From: Vibrio tetraodonis
Lineage (GTDB): Bacteria > Pseudomonadota > Gammaproteobacteria > Enterobacterales > Vibrionaceae
Reading direction: 5' to 3'
DNA: 64,000 nt
NCBI RefSeq assembly: GCF_003350295.1
Contig: NZ_QLYY01000016.1
Location: 62,001-126,000 of the forward strand
A program made the position numbers and the translations under genes. Positions 38,622 to 48,384 of this stretch are shown in pieces (positions within the stretch are counted from its first letter, which is position 1; every line of letters starts with the position of its first letter). The notes beneath the pieces are model-generated. The model worked only from the letters and a program-made list of their open reading frames with translations. It was not told where the DNA came from and did not search any database.

Positions 38622-39119
38622 ATGGCCGACGAAGAAATAGAAACAGAAGCTCCCCAAGGTAAAAGTAAGCTGTTAATTATTATCATCGCTGTTGTTGTAT
38701 TACTAGTGGGTGGCGGCGGGGCTGCATTTTTTATGATGGGGTCTGGGGGTGAAGAAGAGGCAGGAGAGGTTGTTGAGCAGGAAGTCGAGGTTTCGTCAGA
38801 GCCTGTTTCCTACGTCAATATAGCCCAGCCTTTTCTTTTCAACGTGACTGGTGATACCAAAGAACGCTTGGTGCAGATTAAAGTGCAATTAATGGTGAGA
38901 GGGTTCGAAAATGAGAACTTAGCTCGTTACCACTCTCCTTTAATTGAAAGCTCGTTGTTGGGCACCTTTGCTTCGGCTACGGTTGAGCAACTAAGAAGTG
39001 TGAACGGCAGGGTGGAACTTAGAGACAAAGCAACAAACGATATCAAGGCGAGTTTAAATCGAGCCGTAGGCCAGCCAGTAATTGAACGTGTGTTGTTTAC
39101 TGATTTTGTAATACAGTAG
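38622..39119 (+). CDS. fliL: FliL, basal-body and stator-associated protein
   Basis: This 165-residue single-pass membrane protein has its helix at about residues 17-40 (LLIIIIAVVVLLVGGGGAAFFM). An acidic linker and a periplasmic stomatin-like FliL domain follow (YVNIAQPFLFNV; LVQIKVQLMVR). In Vibrio, FliL rings surround and support the PomAB stator under load. It starts 36 bases after fliK and precedes fliM by 7 bases. Confidence 0.95.
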   Translation: MADEEIETEAPQGKSKLLIIIIAVVVLLVGGGGAAFFMMGSGGEEEAGEVVEQEVEVSSEPVSYVNIAQPFLFNVTGDTKERLVQIKVQLMVRGFENENLARYHSPLIESSLLGTFASATVEQLRSVNGRVELRDKATNDIKASLNRAVGQPVIERVLFTDFVIQ

Positions 39120-39126
39120 GTGATGA

Positions 39127-40188
39127 GTGACCGATTTATTAAGCCAAGATGAGATTGATGCGCTTCTCCATGGTGTGGATGATGTCGATGATGGTGGCGA
39201 TGGTGGCGATGGTGGCGATGGCGGTGGCGGTGGTTCGTCAGTAGACTTTGACTTCTCGTCGCAAGACCGGATTGTTCGTGGTCGAATGCCGACACTTGAG
39301 CTCATTAACGAACGTTTTGCCCGCCATATGCGGATAAGTTTGTTTAATATGCTCAGAAAAGCGGCTGAAGTGTCCATTAACGGCGTTCAAATGATGAAGT
39401 TTGGTGAGTACCAAAACACGCTTTACGTACCAACAAGTTTAAACATGGTGCGTTTTAGGCCACTTAAAGGTACCGCATTGATCACAATGGAAGCGCGTTT
39501 AGTTTTCATTCTGGTGGAAAACTTTTTTGGTGGTGATGGACGTTACCATGCTCGAATTGAGGGCCGTGAGTTTACGCCAACCGAGCGCCGAATTGTCCAG
39601 TTGCTGCTAAAAATCGTCTTTGAGGACTACAAAGAAGCATGGTCGCCTGTAATGGGTGTTGAGTTTGAGTATCTTGACTCGGAAGTGAACCCGAGTATGG
39701 CGAACATAGTTAGTCCAACTGAAGTGATTGTTGTTAGCTCATTCCATATTGAAGTTGATGGCGGTGGCGGTGATTTTCACGTGGTTATGCCTTATTCCAT
39801 GGTTGAACCTATCCGAGAGTTACTTGATGCTGGTGTTCAGTCTGACAAAATGGAGGCTGATGTCCGTTGGAGTAGTGCTTTGCGAGAGGAAATGATGGAT
39901 GTCCCGATTAATTTTAGGGTCAACTTGCTCGAGCATGATATTTCTCTGCGGGATCTGATGGAACTTCAACCTGGTGATATTATCCCTGTTGCTATGCCAG
40001 AAAATGCCACTATGTTCGTCGAAGAGCTTCCTACATATCGCGTCAAAATGGGACGCTCAGGTGAAATGCTGGCAGTACAAGTGTCTGAGAAAATTAAACG
40101 TCCTGATGTAGTGAAAACAGACATCGCATTTTTGGGTAAAGACGTCATCTCTGAACTAGAAGAAGATGACGGAGAAATAGAAGATTAG
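39127..40188 (+). CDS. fliM: FliM, motor switch protein
   Basis: This 353-residue C-ring protein binds CheY-P through its N-terminal peptide (LLSQDEIDALLHGV, residues 4-17). A tandem Asp-Gly-Gly linker (about 19-38) is followed by the middle domain (GRMPTLELINERFARHMR) and a C-terminal SPOA domain. The start is GTG, 7 bases after fliL, with AGGTGA upstream. The Gly/Asp linker is encoded by a 9-base tandem repeat, described separately. Confidence 0.97.
   Translation: MTDLLSQDEIDALLHGVDDVDDGGDGGDGGDGGGGGSSVDFDFSSQDRIVRGRMPTLELINERFARHMRISLFNMLRKAAEVSINGVQMMKFGEYQNTLYVPTSLNMVRFRPLKGTALITMEARLVFILVENFFGGDGRYHARIEGREFTPTERRIVQLLLKIVFEDYKEAWSPVMGVEFEYLDSEVNPSMANIVSPTEVIVVSSFHIEVDGGGGDFHVVMPYSMVEPIRELLDAGVQSDKMEADVRWSSALREEMMDVPINFRVNLLEHDISLRDLMELQPGDIIPVAMPENATMFVEELPTYRVKMGRSGEMLAVQVSEKIKRPDVVKTDIAFLGKDVISELEEDDGEIED
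39190..39233. repeat. 9-base tandem repeat in the fliM linker
   Basis: Three copies of GATGGTGGC and a degenerate fourth run into GGT/GGC codons, encoding a (Asp-Gly-Gly)n linker. The unit is a multiple of three, so copy-number change would keep the frame. Confidence 0.85.
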
Positions 40189-40205
40189 AAAATAGGTAAT
40201 TAAGT

Positions 40206-40610
40206 ATGGATGAAGATCAAAAACTGGCTGATGAATGGGCTGCTGCGCTTGGTGAGGATCCAGATGCTCCTGAGGTAGACGTCGATGAAGTAATGTCTGC
40301 GCAGCTGGATGAGCTCGAAGATACTTCATCTCCGATTTCAGATGATGAGCGCCGTAAGCTTGACACCATTTTAGATATACCAGTGACTATCTCTATGGAA
40401 GTAGGGCGTGCAAAAATTAGTATTCGTAACCTGTTACAACTTAACCAAGGCTCGGTTGTTGAACTGGAACGCCTAGCTGGTGAGTCTTTGGATGTATTGG
40501 TTAATGGAACCTTGATTGCCCACGGCGAAGTTGTCGTCGTTAATGATAAGTTTGGTATACGTTTAACAGATGTCATTAGCCAAAATGAACGAATTAAGAA
40601 ACTAAGGTAG
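40206..40610 (+). CDS. fliN: FliN, motor switch protein
   Basis: This 134-residue C-ring protein has an acidic N-terminal segment (about 1-55). It is followed by an SPOA domain with ILDIPVTISMEVGRAKISIR, LLQLNQGSVVELERLAGE and the end RLTDVISQNERIKKL. FliN sits at the base of the rotor and docks FliH/FliI. Its place between fliM and fliO is the usual order. Confidence 0.97.
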   Translation: MDEDQKLADEWAAALGEDPDAPEVDVDEVMSAQLDELEDTSSPISDDERRKLDTILDIPVTISMEVGRAKISIRNLLQLNQGSVVELERLAGESLDVLVNGTLIAHGEVVVVNDKFGIRLTDVISQNERIKKLR

Positions 40611-40613
40611 GTT

Positions 40614-41033
40614 ATGATAAGTTGTAAAAACAGGCTCAACCTCTTGGCTCTGTTACCTATCTCACCATTCGCTTTGGCTGAAACAGCCAGTAATGAACAA
40701 CTGGACTGGGCAACAACCTTTGGCTCTTTGATATTTGTTGTTGCGTTTATCTTGTTTCTCGCATGGCTATTAAAACGTATGCGAGTGCCATCAATGATGA
40801 ACCAAGGCGGGTTAAGTATTGTTCGTCAGTTGCCAGTTGGTACTCGTGAGCGCGTAGTGATTGTGCAAGCTGGAGAAGAGCAGTTCTTAGTTGGTGTGAC
40901 GTCACAGTCGGTACAATTGATTTCTAAATTGGAGACACCTCTGAACCAAGAAGAGCTTGGTAAATCAGCTTTAGCGAATACGCCTTTTGCAAATCAACTG
41001 ACTCAGATATTGAAAAAAAATGATAAACACTAA
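40614..41033 (+). CDS. fliO: FliO, export apparatus assembly protein
   Basis: This 139-residue bitopic membrane protein has a hydrophobic N-terminal stretch that may act as a signal. A second hydrophobic segment lies at about 40-58 ([19 protein letters not shown]). A small cytoplasmic domain follows ([28 protein letters not shown]). FliO helps FliP form its ring. It overlaps fliP by 14 bases. Confidence 0.93.
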   Translation: MISCKNRLNLLALLPISPFALAETASNEQLDWATTFGSLIFVVAFILFLAWLLKRMRVPSMMNQGGLSIVRQLPVGTRERVVIVQAGEEQFLVGVTSQSVQLISKLETPLNQEELGKSALANTPFANQLTQILKKNDKH

Positions 41034-41898
41034 TAAGTTTTTACCATTCATTCTGGCTTTTTTTTTGACAGCGTATCCGACGCTGTCGTTATCTGAAGAG
41101 TCCCTTCCTACTCCCATTCCATCTAATGCAGCGCCATCGCAAGCGGTCACTGTTTCTGCAATGGAGAAGGATCAGGGAGCAGCAAGAACCATTTCCACTA
41201 GCAGTTTTTCTAGCGGCGGTGGTGGTGGGATCCCCGCGTTTACTATGACTACCAATCCAGATGGTAGTGAAGATTATTCTATTAACCTGCAAATATTGGC
41301 GCTAATGACCATGTTGGGCTTTCTGCCTGCCATGGTTATTTTAATGACTTCTTTTACTCGAATTGTTGTGGTGATGTCGATTCTTCGTCAGGCTATGGGA
41401 CTGCAGCAAACACCGTCTAATCAAGTGATTATTGGTATCGCTATTTTCCTGACGTTTTTTATCATGTCTCCTGTCCTTGATAAGATAAATACAGATTCAA
41501 TTCAGCCCTATATCAATGAACAAATCACGGCACGTAAAGCGTTTGACTTAGCTCAAATACCGATGAAAGACTTTATGCTCAAGCAAACTCGAGTCAAAGA
41601 TTTGGAAACCTTTGTCAATATATCCGGTTCTAACGTTCGCAGGCCAGAGGATGTCTCTATGGCGGTATTAATACCTGCGTTTATTACTTCTGAATTGAAA
41701 ACAGCGTTCCAAATAGGTTTTATGCTATTTCTGCCATTTTTGATTATAGACTTAGTGGTTGCTTCTGTTCTCATGGCTATGGGTATGATGATGCTATCGC
41801 CAATGATTGTCTCTTTGCCCTTCAAATTGATGTTATTCGTGCTGGTTGATGGTTGGAATCTGATCCTGTCAACATTGGCAGGTAGCTTTGCCTTATAA
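41020..41898 (+). CDS. fliP: FliP, export gate protein
   Basis: This 292-residue core component of the export gate has a cleavable signal peptide (about 1-25). A Ser/Gly-rich periplasmic linker of about 60 residues follows, then four membrane helices. Landmarks are [23 protein letters not shown], read here in part, and [18 protein letters not shown]. The C-terminal [20 protein letters not shown] is also present. It overlaps fliO, and fliQ follows 12 bases later. Confidence 0.96.
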   Translation: MINTNKFLPFILAFFLTAYPTLSLSEESLPTPIPSNAAPSQAVTVSAMEKDQGAARTISTSSFSSGGGGGIPAFTMTTNPDGSEDYSINLQILALMTMLGFLPAMVILMTSFTRIVVVMSILRQAMGLQQTPSNQVIIGIAIFLTFFIMSPVLDKINTDSIQPYINEQITARKAFDLAQIPMKDFMLKQTRVKDLETFVNISGSNVRRPEDVSMAVLIPAFITSELKTAFQIGFMLFLPFLIIDLVVASVLMAMGMMMLSPMIVSLPFKLMLFVLVDGWNLILSTLAGSFAL

Positions 41899-41910
41899 AG
41901 GGAGAAGAGC

Positions 41911-42180
41911 ATGACGCCTGAGCTATTTGTCGAATTATTTAGAGATGCGTTATGGATGGTGCTCCTTATGGTATGTGCCATTATTATTCCCAGTCTATTG
42001 ATTGGATTGATTGTGGCAATCTTTCAGGCTGCGACGTCAATCAACGAGCAAACATTAAGCTTTCTGCCACGTCTGGTAGTGACGCTACTTGCTATGATGC
42101 TTTTCGCTCACTGGATGACACAAATGCTCATGGAGTACTTTTTCTCGATCGTTGAACGCTTACCTCAGGTTTTATATTAG
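41911..42180 (+). CDS. fliQ: FliQ, export gate protein
   Basis: This 89-residue protein has two membrane helices (about 15-40 and 52-75). It carries the family core LIGLIVAIFQAATSINEQTL and FLPRLVVTLLAMMLF. It lies between fliP and fliR as usual. Confidence 0.96.
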   Translation: MTPELFVELFRDALWMVLLMVCAIIIPSLLIGLIVAIFQAATSINEQTLSFLPRLVVTLLAMMLFAHWMTQMLMEYFFSIVERLPQVLY

Positions 42181-42191
42181 GGTGGTAGAGA

Positions 42192-42974
42192 ATGGAGTAT
42201 CCGACTAGCGTAATACTGGATTGGATTGCCAATTACTTTTGGCCTTACACCCGGATTGCGGCCATGTTGATGGTGATGTCGGTGACTGGTGCAAGATTTG
42301 TGTCTACGCGGGTTCGACTTTATTTGGGATTAGCGATCACTTTTGCAGCCATGCCAGCAGTACCTGTTGTTCCTGATAATATTGAACTTCTTTCTTTGCA
42401 AGGGTTTATGACGGTTCTTGAGCAGATTGTCATTGGTGTTGCTATGGGAACAATCACCCAATTTATGATTCAAACCTTCGTTATTCTCGGTCAAATACTA
42501 GGTATGCAGTCAAGTTTAGGTTTCGCGTCTATGGTCGATCCTGCCAACGGCCAAAATACACCGCTACTTGGTCAATTGTTTATGTTTTTGGCGACTATGT
42601 TTTTCTTGGCTACAGATGGTCACCTTAAAATGATCATGCTGGTTGTGATGAGTTTTAAGTCATTACCTATTGGTAGCGGATCGCTCAATACGGTGGATTT
42701 TAGAGAGCTTGCTCTCTGGCTCGGTATTATGTTTCAGGTAGCGCTGAGCATGTCTTTGTCTGGCATTATTGCTTTACTAACCATTAATTTGTCTTTTGGT
42801 GTTATGACCCGTGCTGCACCTCAACTGAATATATTCTCTCTTGGTTTTGCTTTTGCGTTGATCGTAGGCTTGTTGCTTTGTTGGTACATTATCTCGGGTT
42901 TGTACAGCCACTATGAGCTATTCTGGTTACAAGGAGAGCAGCAAGTATGTCGCTTTATTCGCTTGGATTGCTAG
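42192..42974 (+). CDS. fliR: FliR, export gate protein
   Basis: This 260-residue polytopic membrane protein has about six hydrophobic helices. Family motifs are LMVMSVTGARFVSTRVRLYL, the central GMQSSLGFASMVDPANGQNT, and LSFGVMTRAAPQLNIFSLGF. FliP, FliQ and FliR form the export gate. flhB follows after 9 bases. Confidence 0.96.
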   Translation: MEYPTSVILDWIANYFWPYTRIAAMLMVMSVTGARFVSTRVRLYLGLAITFAAMPAVPVVPDNIELLSLQGFMTVLEQIVIGVAMGTITQFMIQTFVILGQILGMQSSLGFASMVDPANGQNTPLLGQLFMFLATMFFLATDGHLKMIMLVVMSFKSLPIGSGSLNTVDFRELALWLGIMFQVALSMSLSGIIALLTINLSFGVMTRAAPQLNIFSLGFAFALIVGLLLCWYIISGLYSHYELFWLQGEQQVCRFIRLDC

Positions 42975-42983
42975 GGGGCTAAG

Positions 42984-44114
42984 TTGGCAGAATCAGACGG
43001 TCAAGAACGTACCGAAGAGGCCACGCCCAGGCGATTGCAACAGGCGCGTGAAAAAGGCCAAGTTGCACGCTCAAAGGAACTAGCATCGGTTTCAGTATTA
43101 GTTGTTGGAGCCATAGCTCTTATGTGGTTTGGGGACTGGCTTTCTCGCTCACTCTACACTTTGATGGGAAGATTATTCAGCCTCTCCCGAGAAGAGATCT
43201 TTGACCTGACCAAGCTTTTTGATATCGCTTTCGGTGCTATGGGAGCATTATTATGGCCGCTGATTATCATTCTGTTTGTTCTTTTTGTCGCTGCATTTGC
43301 TGGTGCCGCTGGTATAGGTGGGATTAGTTTTTCTGTTGAAGCTGCCATGCCTAAGTGGTCTAAAATGAACCCCTTAAGTGGCTTAAAGCGAATGGTCGGG
43401 GTACAAAGTTGGGTAGAGCTGCTTAAATCAATTTTAAAAGTTATTTTAGTATCGGGCGCCGCATTTTATTTGATTGATGCTGCCCAAGAAGATCTCTTTC
43501 AGCTCAGTCTAGATGTGTACCCGCAAAATATTTTCCATGCCCTAGATATACTGCTTAATTTTGTGCTCTTGATCAGTTGTTCATTGCTGATTGTGGTCGC
43601 GATTGATATTCCATTTCAGATTTGGCAGCACGCTAATCAGCTTAAAATGACAAAACAGGAAGTCAAAGACGAATATAAAGACACTGAAGGTAAACCAGAA
43701 GTTAAAGGTCGTATTCGTATGCTACAGAGGGAAGCAGCTCAGAGGCGGATGATGGCAGAAGTGCCTCAAGCTGACGTCATAGTGACCAACCCAGAGCACT
43801 TTTCCGTTGCATTGAGGTATAAGCAAGATATTGATAAAGCGCCTATTGTTGTCGCCAAAGGTAGTGATCATATGGCATTAAAAATTCGAGAAGTAGCTCG
43901 AGAGCATGATATCTATGTGATCCCTGCCCCCCCTCTAGCGAGAGCTTTGTACCATTCCACTGAGTTAGAACAAGCCATTCCTGATGGCTTGTTTACGGCG
44001 GTTGCTCAAGTGCTTGCTTACGTTTTCCAACTTAAACAATACCGCAAGCGCGGCGGTCAAAGGCCAAACTTCAAAGCATCTGATTTGCCCATTCCTCCGC
44101 AATACCGAAAGTAG
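42984..44114 (+). CDS. flhB: FlhB, export switch protein
   Basis: This 376-residue gate protein changes export specificity when FliK signals that the hook is complete. Four membrane helices (about 30-210) precede the cytoplasmic FlhBC domain. The autocleavage site reads Asn269-Pro-Glu-His rather than the usual NPTH, but aligns at the same residue numbers. The start is TTG, supported by AGGGGGC 7 bases upstream. The opening DGQERTEEATPRRLQQAREKGQ is classic. It is the last gene of the fli operon. Confidence 0.96.
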   Translation: MAESDGQERTEEATPRRLQQAREKGQVARSKELASVSVLVVGAIALMWFGDWLSRSLYTLMGRLFSLSREEIFDLTKLFDIAFGAMGALLWPLIIILFVLFVAAFAGAAGIGGISFSVEAAMPKWSKMNPLSGLKRMVGVQSWVELLKSILKVILVSGAAFYLIDAAQEDLFQLSLDVYPQNIFHALDILLNFVLLISCSLLIVVAIDIPFQIWQHANQLKMTKQEVKDEYKDTEGKPEVKGRIRMLQREAAQRRMMAEVPQADVIVTNPEHFSVALRYKQDIDKAPIVVAKGSDHMALKIREVAREHDIYVIPAPPLARALYHSTELEQAIPDGLFTAVAQVLAYVFQLKQYRKRGGQRPNFKASDLPIPPQYRK

Positions 44115-44133
44115 CAGAATCTAATAGTGATTT

Positions 44134-44664
44134 TTATTTGTCTGGGATAGAGAGTAACACCAGTAGTGCACCATCACCACCAAACTCGAGAGGTGCTTGG
44201 TGAAATGCCATTACATCAGGGTGTTGTGCCAGCCAAAGTGGTGCTTTTTGCTTTAGGATGTGTTTGCCAATGCCATGCTGAACACAGGCACAACTGATTT
44301 CATTTTTTATGCAGTAAGCGATCATAGCTCCAAGTTCGCGTTTAGCTTCATTTTGGGTCATACCATGCATATCTAGGAATACATCAGGGACATATACACC
44401 GCGTCTAAGACGCTTGACTTCATAACTAGAGACATCATCTCGGGCATAACGCGTTGGACCTTCTTCGCTGAGTAATGGTACAAATTCGTCAGAAAAGTAA
44501 AACTCTGTGTCACTCGCTTCACGGGCTTGGCGTGTGATTTCTTTTTGCTTAGTGTTTCTTTTTGGTTGCTGGACTATGGTATCCTGACGCAACTTTTTAA
44601 CGCCTTGTACTGCATCCTTAAAAAGGGCGAAATCGTCATTAATTTCGGTGTCTTTCTTACTCAT
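44134..44664 (-). CDS. smrB: SmrB, Smr-domain ribosome-collision endonuclease
   Basis: This 176-residue protein has a charged N-terminal region (about 1-75) and a C-terminal Smr domain. The motif VFLDMHGMTQNEAKRELG corresponds to the usual DLHGLxxxEA, and the second motif is CACVQHGIGKHILKQKAPLW. In E. coli, SmrB cleaves mRNA at collided ribosomes. It is convergent with flhB and divergent from prmB, as in other gamma-proteobacteria. Confidence 0.94.
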   Translation of the reverse strand: MSKKDTEINDDFALFKDAVQGVKKLRQDTIVQQPKRNTKQKEITRQAREASDTEFYFSDEFVPLLSEEGPTRYARDDVSSYEVKRLRRGVYVPDVFLDMHGMTQNEAKRELGAMIAYCIKNEISCACVQHGIGKHILKQKAPLWLAQHPDVMAFHQAPLEFGGDGALLVLLSIPDK

Positions 44665-44726
44665 TCGGTTATAGATACTTAAATAAAATGCTATTGGCAG
44701 TATTGTAGCGCTTTTCGGAGGTAAAT

Positions 44727-45659
44727 TTGGATAAGATTTTTGTAGAAGAGGCTGTGTCAGAGTTACACACGCTTCAGGACATGATTCGTTGGACGGTAAG
44801 CCGGTTCAACGCCGCTAACCTATTTTATGGACAAGGCACTGATAACGCATGGGATGAGGCGTTACAGCTTATTCTTCCTACATTGTACTTGCCTATCGAT
44901 GTTCCTCCACATGCTCTAAACTCCCGATTAACCAGCAGTGAACGTCTGCGCGTTGTTGAAAGAGTGGTAAAGCGTATCAATGAGCGAACGCCCACCGCTT
45001 ATTTAACCAATCGAGCTTGGTTTTGTGGTCTGGAGTTCTTTGTTGATGAAAGAGTGCTTATTCCTCGTTCCCCAATCGGAGAGCTTATTCAGGCAGAGTT
45101 TCAGCCATGGCTTATTGAAGAGCCAGTTCGTATCATGGACCTATGTACGGGGAGTGGCTGTATTGCTATTGCGTGTGCCCATGCCTTTACAGAAGCCGAA
45201 GTGGATGCTATCGATATTTCTGCTGATGCATTGCAGGTGGCCGAGCAAAATGTTCAGGACCATGGCATGGAGCAGCAAGTGTTCCCAATCCGCTCAGACT
45301 TATTTAGAGATCTCGCCCAAGAGAAATACAACTTAATTGTCTCTAATCCACCTTATGTGGATGAGGAAGACATGAACAGCCTACCGGATGAGTTTACTCA
45401 CGAACCTGAGCTTGGCTTAGCTGCTGGCACCGACGGTTTGAAATTAGTAAGGCGTATTATTGCCAACGCACCTGACTACCTTACAGAAAAGGGTATTCTT
45501 ATCTGTGAGGTTGGTAACTCTATGGTGCATATGATAGAGCAATATCCACATATACCATTTACTTGGATAGAGTTTGAAAATGGAGGCCATGGTGTGTTTA
45601 TGCTGACCCAAGCACAGCTGCTCGAACATGCTCAAGAATTTTCCATCTATAAAGATTGA
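44727..45659 (+). CDS. prmB: PrmB, ribosomal protein uL3 glutamine methyltransferase
   Basis: This 310-residue N5-glutamine methyltransferase modifies the large-subunit protein uL3. It has an N-terminal helical substrate domain. SAM motif I is [15 protein letters not shown] (about 139-153), and the glutamine-binding NPPY is at 207-210. The start is TTG, well supported by CGGAGGT 5 bases upstream. The conserved position between smrB and aroC separates it from its paralogue PrmC. Confidence 0.95.
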   Translation: MDKIFVEEAVSELHTLQDMIRWTVSRFNAANLFYGQGTDNAWDEALQLILPTLYLPIDVPPHALNSRLTSSERLRVVERVVKRINERTPTAYLTNRAWFCGLEFFVDERVLIPRSPIGELIQAEFQPWLIEEPVRIMDLCTGSGCIAIACAHAFTEAEVDAIDISADALQVAEQNVQDHGMEQQVFPIRSDLFRDLAQEKYNLIVSNPPYVDEEDMNSLPDEFTHEPELGLAAGTDGLKLVRRIIANAPDYLTEKGILICEVGNSMVHMIEQYPHIPFTWIEFENGGHGVFMLTQAQLLEHAQEFSIYKD

Positions 45660-45684
45660 TGGAAATGGCTTGTCCTAAAAGTCG

Positions 45685-45713
45685 CGCCAAGCTAGTTATA
45701 GCTTGGCGTTTTT
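45685..45713 (+). terminator. Terminator of prmB
   Basis: A 10-bp stem (CGCCAAGCTA / TAGCTTGGCG) with a 4-base loop is followed by five T residues. Confidence 0.9.
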
Positions 45714-45833
45714 GTATTGTTAAAAGCAAAATAGATCGGTTTAGGGCTTTACATCGATCTCTAATAAAGCGACTATGAAATTATTAACATTTAAAGTGTA
45801 AGTTATTATTTACGGTCTGAGGTAAAGAAAGGA

Positions 45834-46919
45834 ATGGCAGGAAACAGTATCGGACAACATTTCCGAGTAACCACATTTGGAGAAAGTCACGGTATCGCAT
45901 TAGGTTGTATTATCGACGGGTGCCCACCGGGATTAGAAATTACAGAATCAGATATACAGATCGATCTTGATCGCCGTCGCCCTGGTACCTCTCGCTATAC
46001 GACTCAGCGTCGAGAGCCTGACGAAGTAAAAATTCTCTCCGGTGTGTTTGAAGGCAAAACGACAGGCACATCAATTGGTTTAGTGATCGAAAATACCGAT
46101 CAACGCTCGAAAGATTACTCCGAAATAAAAGATAAGTTTCGTCCCGGACATGCGGATTATACCTACCACCAAAAGTATGGAATTCGTGATTATCGCGGAG
46201 GAGGTCGCTCTTCAGCACGAGAGACGGCGATGAGAGTGGCAGCGGGTGCTGTGGCGAAAAAGTATCTCAAACAAGAGTTTGGCATTGAAATTCGAGCTTA
46301 TCTTGCTCAGATGGGGGATGTATCGATCGATTCAGTTGATTGGGATGAAATTGAAAACAATGCCTTTTTCTGTCCTGATGTAGACAAAGTTGAAGCATTC
46401 GATCAGTTGATAAGAGATCTAAAAAAACAAGGAGATTCTATTGGTGCAAAGTTACAAGTTGTAGCCACCAATGTTCCTGTTGGTCTAGGAGAGCCTGTTT
46501 TTGATCGATTAGATGCTGACATAGCACACGCGTTAATGAGCATTAATGCCGTTAAAGGCGTTGAAATTGGTGATGGGTTTGATGTAGTTAGCCAAAAAGG
46601 CAGCCAGCATCGTGATACGCTTTCCCCAGATGGTTTTGGTAGTAATCATGCTGGTGGAGTTTTGGGTGGTATTTCCACTGGACAAGATATTGTTGCTAAT
46701 ATCGCACTCAAACCTACGTCAAGCATCACGGTGCCGGGAGATACGATCACTAAACAAGGTGAATCTACTCAACTTATCACTAAGGGGCGTCACGATCCAT
46801 GTGTTGGTATTCGAGCAGTCCCAATTGCTGAAGCTATGCTGGCGATAGTGGTTATGGACCACTTACTGCGCCATCGTGGGCAAAATTTCGGGGTTCACAC
46901 TGATACTCCTAAAATCTAA
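45834..46919 (+). CDS. aroC: AroC, chorismate synthase
   Basis: AroC converts 5-enolpyruvylshikimate 3-phosphate to chorismate, using reduced FMN, at the end of the shikimate pathway. At 361 residues it is of usual length. All signatures are present: [12 protein letters not shown] at the start, [34 protein letters not shown], and the late [15 protein letters not shown] with [16 protein letters not shown]. It is monocistronic with a strong terminator. Confidence 0.98.
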   Translation: MAGNSIGQHFRVTTFGESHGIALGCIIDGCPPGLEITESDIQIDLDRRRPGTSRYTTQRREPDEVKILSGVFEGKTTGTSIGLVIENTDQRSKDYSEIKDKFRPGHADYTYHQKYGIRDYRGGGRSSARETAMRVAAGAVAKKYLKQEFGIEIRAYLAQMGDVSIDSVDWDEIENNAFFCPDVDKVEAFDQLIRDLKKQGDSIGAKLQVVATNVPVGLGEPVFDRLDADIAHALMSINAVKGVEIGDGFDVVSQKGSQHRDTLSPDGFGSNHAGGVLGGISTGQDIVANIALKPTSSITVPGDTITKQGESTQLITKGRHDPCVGIRAVPIAEAMLAIVVMDHLLRHRGQNFGVHTDTPKI

Positions 46920-46925
46920 TTGTTA

Positions 46926-46951
46926 AAAAGGCTCCTGTTGGAGCCTTTTTT
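46926..46951 (+). terminator. Terminator of aroC
   Basis: The stem AAAAGGCTCC / GGAGCCTTTT with a 4-base loop and a T tail lies 6 bases after aroC. The A-rich left flank makes it usable from the opposite strand too, for the convergent membrane-protein gene. Confidence 0.92.
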
Positions 46952-46971
46952 GATTTGAACACCATTTAGGC

Positions 46972-47595
46972 CTAGTGAATAGAGCCTTCACCTTCAAGAT
47001 GAAAAGAAGGTAAACGCCATTTGAAACGAACTGCGGCCATTCGAAGAAAGTAGCCAATCACTAAAGTAGAGATGGTCGCTGTTACATCGTGCACCCCAAA
47101 TTCAAGGAGTGTTAGATACAAACCAGAAGCAATTATTGCGACTGATGCATAAAGCTCTTCGTGCAATACCAGAGGCGTTTGGCGACAAATCAGATCGCGC
47201 AGTAGTCCTCCAAACACACCGGTAACCAGTGCTGATACGATACAAATGAGAGCATGGAGACCCATTCCCATCGCGACCTTAGTTCCAATAATACTGAAAA
47301 CGATAAGTCCAAGCGCATCTAAACGTATAAAAACCCCTTTGAGTTTAATAATCCATCGAGCTAAACCAGTGGTTATTATGCCTGCAATACAAGTAATGAC
47401 TAGAAAGTGAGGGTTTTCAACCCAACCTAAAGGGTAGTGTCCGAGCAAAATGTCACGCACCGTTCCACCACCAATGGCTGTTGCACTGGCGACGAGCATG
47501 ACTCCGAACCAATCCATTTTTCTTCGACCAGCACTTAACGCACCAGTCATGGCTTCAGCCGTGATGCCAATGATATATAAAATGCTTAATAACAT
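46972..47595 (-). CDS. TRIC-like (UPF0126) membrane protein
   Basis: This 207-residue inner-membrane protein has seven hydrophobic segments arranged as two related halves. Each half carries the family motif: GGGTVRDILLGHYPLGW in the first, and GVFGGLLRDLICRQTPLVL in the second. This is the YadS/YicG/TRIC-type family. Suggested roles include cation channel or glycine transport, so the substrate here is open. It is convergent with aroC. Confidence 0.88.
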   Translation of the reverse strand: MLLSILYIIGITAEAMTGALSAGRRKMDWFGVMLVASATAIGGGTVRDILLGHYPLGWVENPHFLVITCIAGIITTGLARWIIKLKGVFIRLDALGLIVFSIIGTKVAMGMGLHALICIVSALVTGVFGGLLRDLICRQTPLVLHEELYASVAIIASGLYLTLLEFGVHDVTATISTLVIGYFLRMAAVRFKWRLPSFHLEGEGSIH

Positions 47596-47810
47596 TGTTT
47601 CACCTTTGGTGATGAATGACAGATAAATTGACTACTCTGAAAATAATCAATAGGATTTTAGTCGGAAATGTGATCTATGACGAATGATATTTTCTCACTA
47701 GAAAATAGGCTTTCGCATAACTATTTCTAATGTTATGAATTCAAATGTTGCAACTGAGAGTGGACATGAGACAATAGATCTCAGATCTATCTATAACAAC
47801 GCTTCAATTA

Positions 47811-48341
47811 ATGCACCACCACTATCAAGATTTAATCAGTATCTTTAATGCTACATTCTTTCTAGACTACAACACTCGTCTAGAGCTTGGAGAGGATGAA
47901 CCGATATATCTACCGGCAGATGATGTAAATGCCTATCATCGGATTATTTTTGCTCGTGGATTTTATGCATCAGCCCTTCATGAAGTAGCGCATTGGTGCG
48001 TAGCAGGTCCAGAGCGTCGTTTACAAGAAGACTTTGGCTACTGGTATGAGCCTGACGGTCGAAATCAATCTACTCAAGCTGAATTTGAAAAAGTGGAGGT
48101 ACGTCCACAAGCTTATGAATGGATTTTATCTGTTAGTGCGGGTTTTCTGTTCACCGTAAGCTGTGACAATCTTAACGGTGAGTTTGAGCCCGATAGATTG
48201 GCCTTTATGAGAAGAGTACATAAAGACGTTGGTGATATATTGGCTAACGGCTTACCTCTAAGAGTCGGTATGTTGTCAACCGCCTTGAGGTCCTTTTATC
48301 AACAACCAGAGCTTGATTACTCTCTATTTGAAGTAAAATAA
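47811..48341 (+). CDS. epmC: EpmC, elongation factor P hydroxylase
   Basis: EpmC hydroxylates the beta-lysyl-lysine of elongation factor P, the last step after EpmA/EpmB. Its 176 residues match E. coli YfcM in length. The likely metal site is ALHEVAHWCVAGPERR (HExxH), with further conserved QEDFGYWYEPDGR and EVRPQAYEW. No ribosome site stands out before the ATG. The yfcM gene also lies near aroC in enterobacteria. Confidence 0.93.
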   Translation: MHHHYQDLISIFNATFFLDYNTRLELGEDEPIYLPADDVNAYHRIIFARGFYASALHEVAHWCVAGPERRLQEDFGYWYEPDGRNQSTQAEFEKVEVRPQAYEWILSVSAGFLFTVSCDNLNGEFEPDRLAFMRRVHKDVGDILANGLPLRVGMLSTALRSFYQQPELDYSLFEVK

Positions 48342-48370
48342 AAACGAGCCGTATTTGATGGCTCGTTTTG
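48342..48370. terminator. Bidirectional terminator between epmC and the lipoprotein gene
   Basis: The arms AAAACGAGCC and GGCTCGTTTT pair perfectly over 10 bp with a 9-base loop. A and T flanks serve both convergent transcripts. Confidence 0.88.
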
Positions 48371-48384
48371 GCTTTGCTAGTGCA

